The notes beneath the pieces were generated by a model. That model was not told the origin of the DNA. It saw only the letters and a list, made by a program, of their open reading frames with translations, and ran no database searches. From Microvirga aerophila (GTDB lineage Bacteria > Pseudomonadota > Alphaproteobacteria > Rhizobiales > Beijerinckiaceae), in assembly GCF_003332305.1 (NCBI RefSeq), contig NZ_QOIO01000001.1:124001-188000 (forward strand): a stretch of DNA of 64,000 nt, in the 5' to 3' direction. Positions 54,101-63,151 of the stretch are shown piece after piece. Both the position numbers and the translations under genes were made by a program. Numbering within the stretch: position 1 is the stretch's first letter; each line of letters starts with the position of its first letter.

Positions 54101-54654
54101 GCGGTCGTGCCCTCGACCCGCCAGGGGCCAATGAGCTTCTGCCCCTCGATCTGAACGTTCTCCGCGTAGGCCTGGTCGGTCCGACCGGTGGTCGGCATCT
54201 GGGTTGTCACCAGAAGCTGGGCAACGAAGAGGCTGTCGACGCCCCACTCCCGAGCCCGCCCGCTTCCCGTCAACAGATCGGGCGGGACGCGCCAGCCCCC
54301 GCTGGGCGAGACGGGAAAGCGGATATCGGCGCGGGCGATCTGGGTCTCGGTGACCCGGACCTCTCCTCGCAGCAGCGGCATCAAGTCCATTTCGGCCAGG
54401 ATCTGATCGGCCGTGAGGCTAGGGGAATCCGGCGTCTTGCCGCCCAGGCGCAGCCGGTCGAGGCGAACCTTGGGAGACGGCAGGAGACGGATGCTGATGC
54501 CCCCTTCCGTCTGGGCCTCGGTGCCGGACGCGCGCGAAATCATCTGGTCGATCGTGTCGCGGTGCGCTTCCCAATCGATGAAGGGCGGCGCGGCGACGGC
54601 AACCGCCAGAATAAGGATCACGATCGATGCGATGATCGTCAGAATATCGCGCAA
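51103..54654 (-). CDS. AsmA-like family protein
   Basis: 1183 residues. An N-terminal membrane helix (ILTIIASIVILILAVAVAA) is followed by a long beta-rich periplasmic region typical of AsmA/TamB-type lipid-transfer proteins, and a C-terminal Gln/Glu/Arg-rich coiled coil near 1090-1150 with a Pro-rich end. Such proteins help build or move lipids in the outer membrane. It diverges from no clear operon partner. Confidence 0.9.
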   Translation of the reverse strand: MRDILTIIASIVILILAVAVAAPPFIDWEAHRDTIDQMISRASGTEAQTEGGISIRLLPSPKVRLDRLRLGGKTPDSPSLTADQILAEMDLMPLLRGEVRVTETQIARADIRFPVSPSGGWRVPPDLLTGSGRAREWGVDSLFVAQLLVTTQMPTTGRTDQAYAENVQIEGQKLIGPWRVEGTTAGVPFRLVTGELAQDKTVQLKLSGGGDIYPRFDVDAKLALDGGAGLNLSGKAKVLFGPPAQVAAAGIPIPITVETEFKTTPETVVLDPVSLEAGEGGASLRMTGQGSVRINDPRISLKLEGRRLDADSFILSSNGQDFKTRLAQWSIPPAMVPVDLDLKLDSIGLGQEDLSNANLRLSLDKGRARLDRIEFMAPGDTRVALEGQLGLTTQGGVNGKFAVASNASDRFARYLDRLGIRSPLLAILDGRPLEASSDIAFSNPVLSFNRLRLKTGEAVMTGNLRYTAPEASVRGKLEAQLGIQNLNLDQLPQVSSVFDATENLDVGFILDARNVSAGNRPGSGRISARILSDGPALLVETLDIVDLAGANARVSGRIAPDGSGRIAGKVTAQRAAPLVDLLGSVWVGGLSKLVPYFVREGALDLDVATERVAPVPGSNQLRLRTTARGSAAGGSFDGIVESVDGRTENLDLNLATENTGRWVNRANLSGLNRTSRIGLRGTRVGSGLFNVTVTGDVGGVVITTNRPLSLSQDDDVVDSGEVEVATLDITPFLLLLGDGAGVSSPVPVRARVTLGRERDATLLDMTGQIASNPVQAKLAVRSRSDITGEVSVQRLSLPWLVTSLALNAPPGDPAATAIWSTARFGQSGRLVTGGQVLFRAASLDLGRGLQGSRTSFTVEAVQDGISIRNLDTLIGNGQLTGSTTITRQGPLATIVGEGALRDVPLSALIGSTPFAATLSGSLKFGTSGESLSGLVGNFGGAGDWRVANLRAPAADPSAFERALKAALADTDPLAEGKVEAIFGTELGRGPLTAASVTTNAAIVGGALRLSPFVVEAGPATWQGSIGYDLKTLSLDTRGMLSSKTAPPDWTGALPSVGLNWRGSLAAPVREIDAGPFRNGLAAIVLRRELEKIEAFERAAAERQRQIQAQQEAERRKARAVAEEAARQARQREEAEKARIDAERLQSQQRNDPNGSEATPFTMPPLTPPIDIRPPPQVQGSPGG

Positions 54655-54737
54655 GAGTCCGCCTTTTCTCCGTTTTGCCGCAGGTTATTAACTCATGGAC
54701 AAGGGAAACGTCAGCGCAAAGGGTTCGGTGTCCACTG

Positions 54738-56153
54738 TCAAAGCGCTACGATCTTGCCCGGATTCATGATGTTGTGTGGATCGAGCGCCCGTTTCAAGAC
54801 GCGCATAAGGTCAAGGGCGGCGGGACCGTGCTCGATCTCAAGGTACTTCATCTTTTTCTGGCCGACCCCGTGCTCTCCGGTGCAGGTGCCTTCCATGGCG
54901 AGCGCCCGCCTCACGAGCCTGTCCACGAAGGCCTCGCAGGCGGCAATTTCCGCCGGGTTGTCCATATCCACGAGCGGCTGGACGTGGAAATTGCCGTCCC
55001 CCACATGGCCGACGATGGGGGCGATCAGGCCGATTTCCGCGATGTCGCGCTTCGTTTCCTCCACGCATTCGGCCAAGCGGGAGATCGGAACGCACACGTC
55101 TGTTGCGACCGACTGCGCTCCGGGGCGCAGGCCCCGGGCGGCCCAGTAGGAATCGTGGCGTGCCTGCCAGAGCTTCGAGCGCTCCTCCGGCTTCGTGGCC
55201 CACTCGAATGGACCTCCGCCGAATTCCGCCGCGATCTCGCCGAAGCGCTCAGCCTGCTCCTCGACGCCGGCCTCGGTGCCGTGGAATTCCACCAGCAGGA
55301 GGGGGCTCTCCGGCAAGGTGAGTTTGGAGTGGAGGTTGACAGCCCTCACCTGCACTTCATCGAGAAGCTCGATCCGCGCCATGGGAATGCCGGACTGGAT
55401 GGTCATGATGACCGCGTCGCAGGCAGCCTTTACGGATGGGAACGGGCAGATCCCGGCCGAGATCGCCTCGGGGATGCCCTGAAGCTTGAGGGTGATCTCC
55501 GTGATGATCCCGAGGGTTCCCTCCGATCCCACGAAGAGCCGCGTCAGGTCATATCCGGCTGAGCTCTTGCGCGCCCGGCTCGCGGTCTTAACGATCTGGC
55601 CATCGGCCAGAACCGCCGTTAGGGACAGAACCGCATCCTTCATCGTGCCATAGCGGACCGCATTCGTGCCGGACGCCCGCGTGGCCACCATGCCGCCGAT
55701 GGAGGCGTCCGCGCCGGGATCGATGGGGAAGAACAGGCCCTTGTCCCGCAAGAACTCGTTCAGCGCCTTGCGGGTCACGCCCGGCTCGACCACGCAGTCC
55801 AGATCTTCATCATGAACCGCGATGATGCGGTTCATCAGGCTCACGTCCACCGATACGCCGCCGAACGGGGCATTGATGTGCCCTTCGAGCGAGGTTCCAG
55901 TCCCGAAGGGAACCACCGGTACATCGTGCGCAGCGCACAGCTTGACGATGGCCGACACCTCCTCGGTCGTGCGGGCATAGACCACCACGTCGGGCGGCTG
56001 GTTCTTCGCCCAGGTCAGGGAATGGCCGTGTTGCTCGCGCACGGCCATGGAGGTGACGGCGCGCTCGCCGTAGCGGTTCACGAGTTCAGCCGACAAAGCC
56101 GCGATGACAGCTTCGGTCGGATTGGGACGGCTGGATGAAGGAAGGGCGTTCAT
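54738..56153 (-). CDS. FAD-linked oxidase, glycolate oxidase/D-lactate dehydrogenase type
   Basis: 471 residues. The PCMH-type FAD domain has PVVPFGTGTSLEGHINAPFGG near residues 79-99, and the C-terminal cap domain ends in GEHGVGQKKMKYLE. Likely oxidises a 2-hydroxy acid; D-lactate and glycolate are the usual candidates. No FeS partner (glcF/glcE-like) is adjacent, so it acts alone or with remote subunits. Confidence 0.92.
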   Translation of the reverse strand: MNALPSSSRPNPTEAVIAALSAELVNRYGERAVTSMAVREQHGHSLTWAKNQPPDVVVYARTTEEVSAIVKLCAAHDVPVVPFGTGTSLEGHINAPFGGVSVDVSLMNRIIAVHDEDLDCVVEPGVTRKALNEFLRDKGLFFPIDPGADASIGGMVATRASGTNAVRYGTMKDAVLSLTAVLADGQIVKTASRARKSSAGYDLTRLFVGSEGTLGIITEITLKLQGIPEAISAGICPFPSVKAACDAVIMTIQSGIPMARIELLDEVQVRAVNLHSKLTLPESPLLLVEFHGTEAGVEEQAERFGEIAAEFGGGPFEWATKPEERSKLWQARHDSYWAARGLRPGAQSVATDVCVPISRLAECVEETKRDIAEIGLIAPIVGHVGDGNFHVQPLVDMDNPAEIAACEAFVDRLVRRALAMEGTCTGEHGVGQKKMKYLEIEHGPAALDLMRVLKRALDPHNIMNPGKIVAL

Positions 56154-56335
56154 GGATGTTTCAGGTTCTGATCCAGATCTTGTTTATCCCATACCTACCA
56201 GAACCATCCGGAAGGTGCATCCCGCATGAAGAGTTCGATTAATCAATCGAGCAATTTCTTCCGTATCTTACTAACGTTTCATTTGACGCCGAACTCCGTT
56301 GATCACATGATCGGGGTGAGGAGCGAGCGCTGATC

Positions 56336-56878
56336 ATGGAGAAGAGGGTTCCGGTCTTCTTTTTTGCCCCCTTCGTATCGTCAACGATGCGGGTGGTTCC
56401 GGCTTGGATTGACCATAACGGCCACATGAACATGGCCTATTACCATGTGCTCTTCGACCGGGCCGTCGATGAAGGCTTCGGCCTTGCCGGGCTGGGACAT
56501 GACTATGTGGAGGAGCGGAACGCCTCGTTCTTCGCGGCCGAAATCCACACGACCTACAAGCGTGAACTGAAAGTTCGCGACGAGGTCCGCGTCACGCTTC
56601 AGCTTGTCGACTTCGACGAGAAGCGCATCCACTACTATCTGGAAATCCGGCATGCGACGGAAGGTTGGGTCGCCGCCACCATGGAGGGACTATCCCTTCA
56701 CATGGACATGGAAACCCGCAAGGTTGCGCCGTTTCCGGACGATATCGCGGCCAATCTCGCGGTCATGAAGGCAGCCCATGCGCGGCTCGCGAAACCCCAG
56801 GCGCTCGGGCGCGTGATTGGAATTCCGTCCAGAATAGCGCAGGCGGAAGCCCTGCGCGCCACCGGCACCTGCCACTAG
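56336..56878 (+). CDS. Thioesterase-superfamily (4HBT-like, hotdog) protein
   Basis: 180 residues. The hotdog-fold signature is VVPAWIDHNGHMNMAYYHVLFDRA near residues 20-43, with the catalytic acid of this class in the DHNGHMN loop. It probably cleaves an acyl-CoA. Its end overlaps the DUF1772-like gene by four bases, convergently. The substrate is unknown. Confidence 0.88.
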   Translation: MEKRVPVFFFAPFVSSTMRVVPAWIDHNGHMNMAYYHVLFDRAVDEGFGLAGLGHDYVEERNASFFAAEIHTTYKRELKVRDEVRVTLQLVDFDEKRIHYYLEIRHATEGWVAATMEGLSLHMDMETRKVAPFPDDIAANLAVMKAAHARLAKPQALGRVIGIPSRIAQAEALRATGTCH

Positions 56879-57306
56879 GCCTGAAGGCCCCAAAGGAATA
56901 CGAGGGCGGCCGCCGATCCGAGCGCCGTCCTCAGCCCATGGAGCCGGTTCCACTTCTTCACGAGCGCCCTTACGTCCGGACCCGCATTCGCAGGATCGAT
57001 CGTCATCAGGCGCTTGTTGGTGGGCATGATCGCAAACAGCGTGACCGGCCAGTTCGCGATCATCAGACAAGCCCCGAGGAGGAACGATGAGCGGTCCACC
57101 TGCCACCAGGCCGCGAGACCGAGGAGAAACCCGATCACCGCGAGCGGCGCCTGCATGAGCGTGCCGCGCCGATAAGCCGTCTTCCACTGGACCAGCAGAG
57201 ATCTGTCGTCGAGCCCGAGCCTCGCCGGCTGCTCGACGAAGTTGATATAAATCGCAGCTCCCGCGAACACCGCGGCGGCGAGGAGCGCCAAGTTTCCCCA
57301 AACCAT
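56875..57306 (-). CDS. DUF1772-like membrane protein
   Basis: 143 residues with about four hydrophobic segments: LALLAAAVFAGAAIYINFVE at the start, then spans near 50-70, 75-95 and 120-140. The pattern is that of DUF1772-type (anthrone oxygenase-like) proteins. Function unknown. Confidence 0.8.
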   Translation of the reverse strand: MVWGNLALLAAAVFAGAAIYINFVEQPARLGLDDRSLLVQWKTAYRRGTLMQAPLAVIGFLLGLAAWWQVDRSSFLLGACLMIANWPVTLFAIMPTNKRLMTIDPANAGPDVRALVKKWNRLHGLRTALGSAAALVFLWGLQA

Positions 57307-57371
57307 CGCCCGCCTCCCATGAACGCAACATCATATCGATGATCGCTCAACGGGCGGCGCAGGTCAAAGCC

Positions 57372-57641
57372 TCAGCAGCCGATCGACCCGCGCGGGCAGG
57401 TTCCGATCCGGGCCGGGGGGCTCGGATTGGAGAAAACCCTCTGCCGGTCGATGTCCTGCCTGATCTGGTTCCGGTTGATCTGGTACTGCTCATCGCTCTT
57501 GAGCTGACGCTGTTCCCGCAGCATGGACCGGTTGAGCTCCCTCACCTGACGCTCGGAGGGGCTCGTTCGAGGCAGACGGGTCTGCGCCTCGGCAGATGCG
57601 GCAAAGCCCAGCAGAATGGCAGCCACCACCATGGCACGCAT
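57372..57641 (-). CDS. Small secreted protein of unknown function
   Basis: 89 residues. A signal peptide (MRAMVVAAILLGFAASAEA) is followed by a Gln/Arg/Asn-rich helical part, and the C-terminus has two cysteines (GTCPRGSIGC). No family recognised. Confidence 0.75.
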   Translation of the reverse strand: MRAMVVAAILLGFAASAEAQTRLPRTSPSERQVRELNRSMLREQRQLKSDEQYQINRNQIRQDIDRQRVFSNPSPPARIGTCPRGSIGC

Positions 57642-57764
57642 CGTAAAAATCCTTTCAGGAGCAACCCATTCTCATATGGAATGGGAAACCGGAGCATTCA
57701 ACGAAGTTCCGCCTGCGGCAGGATCGTCATGAATCCGGTCTCGACGCCGTTCGCCTTTTGATCC

Positions 57765-60146
57765 ATGGTCGCGCCGATGAATCAGCCTGACACCAGACCC
57801 GAAAAGCCGGACGATCTCGCCCACGAACCAGCCTCCGGCTCCTTGAGCGCCCGCGCCCGTGCGGCGGTTGCGCCGCAATTGCCGTACCTGTCGGGCCTGA
57901 ACCCGGAGCAGCGCGCCGCCGTGGAAGCCACGGAAGGCCCCGTTCTGGTGCTTGCAGGCGCTGGCACCGGAAAGACCCGGGTGCTGACCACGCGCATCGC
58001 ACACCTGATTGCCACGGGGCGGGCCCAGCCCCACCAGATCCTGGCCGTGACCTTCACCAACAAGGCCGCGCGGGAAATGCGCGAGCGCGTGACCTCCGTC
58101 ATCGGCCCGGTAGCCGAGGGCATGCAATGGCTCGGCACCTTCCACTCCATCGGCACCAAGATCCTCCGCCGTCATGCGGAGCTGGTGGGGCTGCGGTCGG
58201 ATTTCACCATCCTGGGCACCGACGACCAGCTTCGGCTGATGAAGCAGGTGATCGAGGCGGAGGGCATCGACGAGAAGCGCTGGCCAGCCCGGCAGCTCGC
58301 CTCCCTGATCGACGGCTGGAAGAACCGGGGCCTTGGCCCCAACCAGATCCCGGCCGGGGAAGCCGGCGCCTTCGCCAGCGGCCGGGGCGGCAAGCTCTAT
58401 ACGGCCTATCAGGACCGGCTGAAGACTCTGAATGCGGTGGATTTCGGCGATCTGCTGCTCGAATGCCTGCGCCTCTGGCGCGAGCATCCGGACATCCTGG
58501 AGCAATACCAGAACCGCTTCCGCTACATGCTGGTGGACGAGTACCAGGACACCAACGTGGCCCAGTATCTCTGGCTGCGCCTCCTGGCCCAGGCACGCAA
58601 GAACCTCTGCTGCGTGGGCGACGACGACCAATCCATCTATGGCTGGCGCGGCGCGGAGGTGGACAACATCCTGCGCTTCGAGCACGACTTCTCGGGCGCG
58701 GTCGTGATCCGGCTGGAGCGCAACTACCGCTCCACCGCTCACATCCTGTCGGCTGCCTCCGTTCTCATTTCCAAGAACCAGAGCCGTCTCGGCAAGACCC
58801 TGCGCACGGAAGACGAGCCGGGCGAGAAGGTGACGATCACCGGCGCCTGGGATTCGGAGGACGAGGCGCGCCTGATCGGTGAGGAGATCGAGGCTCTTCA
58901 CGCCAAGAAGCACTCCCTGGCCGAAATCGCCATTCTGGTGCGCATCTCGGCCCAGATGCGCGAGATCGAAGACCGGCTCGTGACCCTGGGCGTGCCCTAC
59001 CGCGTCATCGGCGGTCCGCGCTTCTACGAGCGAGCGGAAATTCGCGATGCGCTGGCGTATCTTCGCGTCGTGAATCAGCCGGCCGACGATCTCGCCTTCG
59101 AGCGCATCGTCAATGTGCCCAAGCGCGGTCTCGGCGATGCCACGATCCAGGTGCTGCACAACCATGCCCGCGCCGCTCGCGTGCCCCTGGTGGAGGCCGC
59201 CCGCTTCATCGTCGAGACCGACGAGCTGAAGCCGAAGCCGCGTTCGACCCTGCGTGATCTTCTCACCTCGTTCGGGCGCTGGTCCAAGCTGTCGGAGACC
59301 ATGACGCAGTCGGAGGTCGCGCAAACGGTGCTGGAGGAATCCGGCTACACCGACATGTGGCAGAAGGACAAATCGGCGGACGCGGCGGGACGCCTCGAAA
59401 ACCTCAAGGAGCTCGTGCGCTCTATGGAGGAATTCCCGGACCTGCAAAGCTTCCTCGAGCACGTCTCATTGGTCATGGAGGCCAACGAGAGCGACACCAC
59501 CGAGCGGGTGAGCCTGATGACGCTCCACGCCGCCAAGGGGCTGGAATTCGACACGGTCTTCCTGCCCGGCTGGGAGGAAGGCCTGTTCCCGAACCAACGC
59601 GCCCTGGACGAGAGCGGCCGCGCAGGCCTCGAAGAGGAACGCCGCCTCGCCCATGTGGGCCTGACCCGCGCCAGACGTCGGGCAAAGATCTTTTTCGCCT
59701 CCAACCGGCGCATCCATGGCCTGTGGAACTCGACAATCCCAAGCCGCTTCGTCGATGATCTGCCCGAGGCCGATGTGGAAGTCGTCGAGGCTCCGGCGAA
59801 CTTCTCCTATGGCGGCACGTCCCGCTTCGACCGCATGGCTCCCTTCAGCGGATCGTCCTATCAGACTCCAGGCTGGCAGCGCGCCCAAGCCCACCGCTCG
59901 ACAACCGACGACGGAGGCTATTCCGCCCGCCGCTCCGGCGACCGCCGCGGGCCGATGATGATCGAGGGAGAGCTTGTGGCGAAATCCACCGGCGCGGCCT
60001 CAAGCTTCAAGGCCGGCGGCCGCGTGCTTCACTCCAAATTCGGCCCTGGGACGATCGAGGCGGTGGACGGCAACAAGCTCACGGTCGAGTTCGACAAGGC
60101 CGGTCGCAAGATGGTGCTCGACAGCTTCGTCGATGCGATGGGGTAG
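57765..60146 (+). CDS. uvrD: UvrD/PcrA-type DNA helicase
   Basis: Superfamily I 3'-5' helicase for repair and replication. 793 residues (ATG 57765; ATG 57777 is possible, and neither has a clear ribosome site). Walker A is GAGTGKTR (near residue 65), motif II is VDEYQDTN, motif III GDDDQSIYGWRGA, and motif VI has VGLTRARRR. The C-terminus carries a Tudor-like segment (HSKFGPGTIEAVDGNKLTVEF) as in PcrA. UvrD and PcrA labels overlap in this group. Confidence 0.95.
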   Translation: MVAPMNQPDTRPEKPDDLAHEPASGSLSARARAAVAPQLPYLSGLNPEQRAAVEATEGPVLVLAGAGTGKTRVLTTRIAHLIATGRAQPHQILAVTFTNKAAREMRERVTSVIGPVAEGMQWLGTFHSIGTKILRRHAELVGLRSDFTILGTDDQLRLMKQVIEAEGIDEKRWPARQLASLIDGWKNRGLGPNQIPAGEAGAFASGRGGKLYTAYQDRLKTLNAVDFGDLLLECLRLWREHPDILEQYQNRFRYMLVDEYQDTNVAQYLWLRLLAQARKNLCCVGDDDQSIYGWRGAEVDNILRFEHDFSGAVVIRLERNYRSTAHILSAASVLISKNQSRLGKTLRTEDEPGEKVTITGAWDSEDEARLIGEEIEALHAKKHSLAEIAILVRISAQMREIEDRLVTLGVPYRVIGGPRFYERAEIRDALAYLRVVNQPADDLAFERIVNVPKRGLGDATIQVLHNHARAARVPLVEAARFIVETDELKPKPRSTLRDLLTSFGRWSKLSETMTQSEVAQTVLEESGYTDMWQKDKSADAAGRLENLKELVRSMEEFPDLQSFLEHVSLVMEANESDTTERVSLMTLHAAKGLEFDTVFLPGWEEGLFPNQRALDESGRAGLEEERRLAHVGLTRARRRAKIFFASNRRIHGLWNSTIPSRFVDDLPEADVEVVEAPANFSYGGTSRFDRMAPFSGSSYQTPGWQRAQAHRSTTDDGGYSARRSGDRRGPMMIEGELVAKSTGAASSFKAGGRVLHSKFGPGTIEAVDGNKLTVEFDKAGRKMVLDSFVDAMG

Positions 60147-60218
60147 CCCCAAGTCCTTACAGTCGATAACAAATTTTAGATCATACATCTGTCAGTGACA
60201 GCTCAATCAAGTGACCGA

Positions 60219-60569
60219 ATGACTTGGTATCCGCACGGTTTAAGATCGCATCTGATGTGTGTTTTCGCTGTAGCTCTCGCTGGATCTTCAATACCGGCGC
60301 TCGCTCAAAGTACATCGATGGAAGGCCGCATACGCGCTTTCGAATGCGGGGATAACTGCTATCTGACCATCGTCGACTCCCGGAACAAAGAGCATACCGG
60401 GCTGTGTACTGCGCCAGAATGCAGACCATGGAATGAAGAGGTCTCAATGCCTTCGCGCTATCGGGGCAAGCGCGTATCCGTGACTCTGGGAACGGGGATC
60501 CAACGTGACGCTGAAGGCACCGAAATGGGAAGGATGACAGCCTTCAAGAAGATCAGGTTCCTGGATTAG
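60219..60569 (+). CDS. Small exported protein of unknown function
   Basis: About 116 residues from ATG 60219; GTG 60195 or ATG 60255 are alternative starts. The signal-like segment MCVFAVALAGSSIPALAQ ends near residue 30. The mature part has two cysteine pairs (FECGDNCY and GLCTAPEC), suggesting disulphides. It follows the helicase gene on the same strand by 72 bases and looks unrelated. No family recognised. Confidence 0.65.
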   Translation: MTWYPHGLRSHLMCVFAVALAGSSIPALAQSTSMEGRIRAFECGDNCYLTIVDSRNKEHTGLCTAPECRPWNEEVSMPSRYRGKRVSVTLGTGIQRDAEGTEMGRMTAFKKIRFLD

Positions 60570-60756
60570 ATACAGGTTCGACGATCCTACCCTGAAATAC
60601 CTTTCGGCAACTGGGATCTCCCTGAGCGAACAGCTTGGCTTCGTTCCGTGTCCCGTGCTTGGCTCAGCGGCTTGGTGGACGCTTCGGGCGGTCAGATGCA
60701 GCGCATCACTCTCGAGGTTTGCCTTGAGAGCGATGCGCGAAGACAAGTCTGTCACA

Positions 60757-61638
60757 TTACTCCGCAGCCGCAGGCGGCACCGGCATCGGCGGGGTGCCGT
60801 ACATCCGTGGATCGACCGGCTTCAGCAGGCCTTCGTCCTCCGTGTAGGCCGGGGGACGGTCCACATAGGTGAACGTGCCCTTTCCATCCGGAGACGGTCC
60901 TTGCGACCAGCGTCCCTGGGCGCTTTCGGTGCCTTCGGAATGGTTGAGGAACTGGTAGGCGACTTCGGATTTCTCGAGGTTCTGCGGGAAGTTCGACGGG
61001 CACGGGGACATCTCGAGCCCATCCTCCTCGAGTTCCCGGATGGCGGCGAGCCACTGGTTCTGGTGCATGGTATCGCGGGCGATCAGGAAGGCGAGCATGT
61101 CCCGCACGCCTGTATCGTTCGTCATGTTGTAGAGGCGGCAGACCTGGAGGCGCCCCTGGCTCTCGGCCGTCAGGTTGAACCGGAAGTCGGCCAGAAGGTT
61201 GCCGCTGGCGGTCATGAAGCCTGCATTCCACAGGTTGCCCGAGCTGTCGACCGGACGGGGACCGGACCCTGCCACGATGACGTGCTGCGGGTTCATGCCG
61301 GACATGATGGCATCCTCGATGCGAGCGCCACCCATGATGGCTCCCACGAGCGAGTTCTGGGCCGCGTCCTCCTGGGTCTCCACTGGCGAGGTTTCGAGGA
61401 GGCGCGCGATCATGGTCGCCAGCATCTCCACGTGACCGATTTCCTCGGTGCCGATGTCGAGAAGCATGTCGCGGTATTTCTGCGGACCCCGACAGCTCCA
61501 GCCTTGGAACAGGTAGGTCATCATCACGCTGATCTCGCCCCACTGGCCGCCGAGGGGTTCCTGCAGCATCTTGGCGAAGATCGGGTCTGGCTTCTCGGGC
61601 TTGGCGTGATAAGCCATCTGCCGTTGACGGAAGAACAT
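60757..61638 (-). CDS. Manganese catalase
   Basis: 293 residues. Non-heme dimanganese catalase that disproportionates hydrogen peroxide. The metal-ligand regions are visible: GEISVMMTYLFQGW with Glu, EEIGHVE with Glu and His, and the second half TAESQGRLQV with Glu and a DTMHQNQ with His. The C-terminal tail is Pro/Ala-rich. It diverges from the cfa-type gene, suggesting both may respond to stress. Confidence 0.95.
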   Translation of the reverse strand: MFFRQRQMAYHAKPEKPDPIFAKMLQEPLGGQWGEISVMMTYLFQGWSCRGPQKYRDMLLDIGTEEIGHVEMLATMIARLLETSPVETQEDAAQNSLVGAIMGGARIEDAIMSGMNPQHVIVAGSGPRPVDSSGNLWNAGFMTASGNLLADFRFNLTAESQGRLQVCRLYNMTNDTGVRDMLAFLIARDTMHQNQWLAAIRELEEDGLEMSPCPSNFPQNLEKSEVAYQFLNHSEGTESAQGRWSQGPSPDGKGTFTYVDRPPAYTEDEGLLKPVDPRMYGTPPMPVPPAAAE

Positions 61639-61834
61639 CGGCTACTCCTGTGATTTCGGATGTGAAGACTCAGCCCCGCCAGAGTCAGGCTTCCAACCAA
61701 GGCATGCCGCCGTTGTTCCCAATTTGGGTCCGGATTCCGGCACTTTAGACTTGTTCTGACCTGCAGATGCCTCTAGTCACCTGTGCGCAACTGTGGAACG
61801 ATCCCGCCCCCCGTTCACAACCTGAGAGGCCCCC

Positions 61835-63100
61835 ATGTTCCCCCTGTCCCATATGCTGAAATCATTCGTGCGCACGGGCACGTTGAAGGTCATCGATGCG
61901 GAAGGCAGGGTGCATGTCTTCGCCGGCGCGCCTGGCCCGACAGTCACCATGCGGCTCACGGATCGTTCGCTCTATCACAAGCTTGTCCTCAATCCGGAGC
62001 TTCACGCGGGCGAAGCCTACATGGACGGGCGCATCAACTTTGAGGACGGCTCGACCGTTCGCGATTTCCTGACGCTGTTTTCCCTCAATCGCTCATCGCT
62101 CGCCAACTATCCGTTGCAGAGCGTGCTCAAGCGCATCTCGCGCGGCGTAAAGCGATTCCAGCAGGCCAACCCTGTCGGCAAGGCCCAAGCGAACGTGGCG
62201 CATCACTACGATCTCGGGAATGATTTCTACAAGCTCTTCCTCGACAAGGGCATGCAGTATTCCTGCGCTTATTTCCTCAACGACGACGAGACACTGGAAG
62301 AGGCGCAGCAGAACAAGCTTCGTCTCATCGCATCGAAGCTGCGGCTCAAGCCTGGCTTGAAGGTGCTCGACATCGGCAGCGGCTGGGGCGATCTCGCGCT
62401 CTACCTCGCGGCCATGGAAGATGTGGACGTGACCGGCGTGACCCTGTCGAAGGAGCAGCATGCGCTCTCCAACGAAAAGGCCCGTCGTGCAGGGTTGTCG
62501 CACCGCGTGCGCTTCGAATTGCGCGACTATCGCGAGGTCGACACGCGCTTCGACCGCATCGTGTCAGTCGGCATGTTCGAGCATGTGGGTGTGCACCATT
62601 ACGGCGAGTTCTTCGCCAAGATCAACGCGCTGCTCGACGATGACGGTGTGATGCTTCTCCACTCCATCGGCAAGATGAGCCCGCCCGGCACCGCAAGTCC
62701 GTGGCTGCGCAAATACATCTTCCCCGGCGCATACTCCCCTGCTCTGTCCGAGGTGTTTCCGGTCGTCGAACAGGCGCAGCTATGGGTTACGGATCTCGAG
62801 TTCCTGCGCCTGCACTACGCCAAGACCCTGAACCATTGGCACCAGCGCTTCGAGGCGAACCGCGCAAAGATCGCAGAGATGTACGACGAGCGCTTCTGCC
62901 GGATGTTCGAGTTCTACCTGATCAGCGCTGAAACCATGTTCCGGACCGGCAGCCAGCTCGTGTTCCACATGCAGCTTGCCCGCAAGCGCGACAATGCGCC
63001 GATCGTCCGCGATTACATCACGGACGTTCAGCGTGAGTACAAGGAGAAGGAAGCCGAGCGGTTGAAGGTGCTGAAGGGCGCCGAGCTGGCGCCCGCGTAG
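61835..63100 (+). CDS. Cyclopropane-fatty-acyl-phospholipid synthase-family methyltransferase
   Basis: 421 residues. An N-terminal lipid-binding region is followed by a SAM-dependent domain with VLDIGSGWGDLALYLA near residue 173 and the CFA-family MQYSCAYFLNDDETLEEAQ near 145-163. Predicted to methylate membrane lipid double bonds. A related family (CfaA versus other lipid methylases) cannot be excluded. A strong hairpin follows the gene. Confidence 0.92.
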   Translation: MFPLSHMLKSFVRTGTLKVIDAEGRVHVFAGAPGPTVTMRLTDRSLYHKLVLNPELHAGEAYMDGRINFEDGSTVRDFLTLFSLNRSSLANYPLQSVLKRISRGVKRFQQANPVGKAQANVAHHYDLGNDFYKLFLDKGMQYSCAYFLNDDETLEEAQQNKLRLIASKLRLKPGLKVLDIGSGWGDLALYLAAMEDVDVTGVTLSKEQHALSNEKARRAGLSHRVRFELRDYREVDTRFDRIVSVGMFEHVGVHHYGEFFAKINALLDDDGVMLLHSIGKMSPPGTASPWLRKYIFPGAYSPALSEVFPVVEQAQLWVTDLEFLRLHYAKTLNHWHQRFEANRAKIAEMYDERFCRMFEFYLISAETMFRTGSQLVFHMQLARKRDNAPIVRDYITDVQREYKEKEAERLKVLKGAELAPA

Positions 63101-63105
63101 GAGCC

Positions 63106-63134
63106 TTTGTGAGTGAGGTGGCCTCACTCACAAA
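63106..63134. terminator. Perfect 13-bp hairpin between convergent genes
   Basis: TTTGTGAGTGAGG (63106-63118) and CCTCACTCACAAA (63122-63134) pair perfectly around TGG. It begins six bases after the methyltransferase stop. The A/T ends of the stem give short T runs on both strands, so it may terminate both convergent genes. Confidence 0.7.
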
Positions 63135-63151
63135 CTGGAAACCCGAGCGTC

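Noticed and set aside
57672..59462. 596-residue minus-strand frame opposite the helicase gene
   Set aside because: Shadow of the UvrD/PcrA gene; no recognisable domain.
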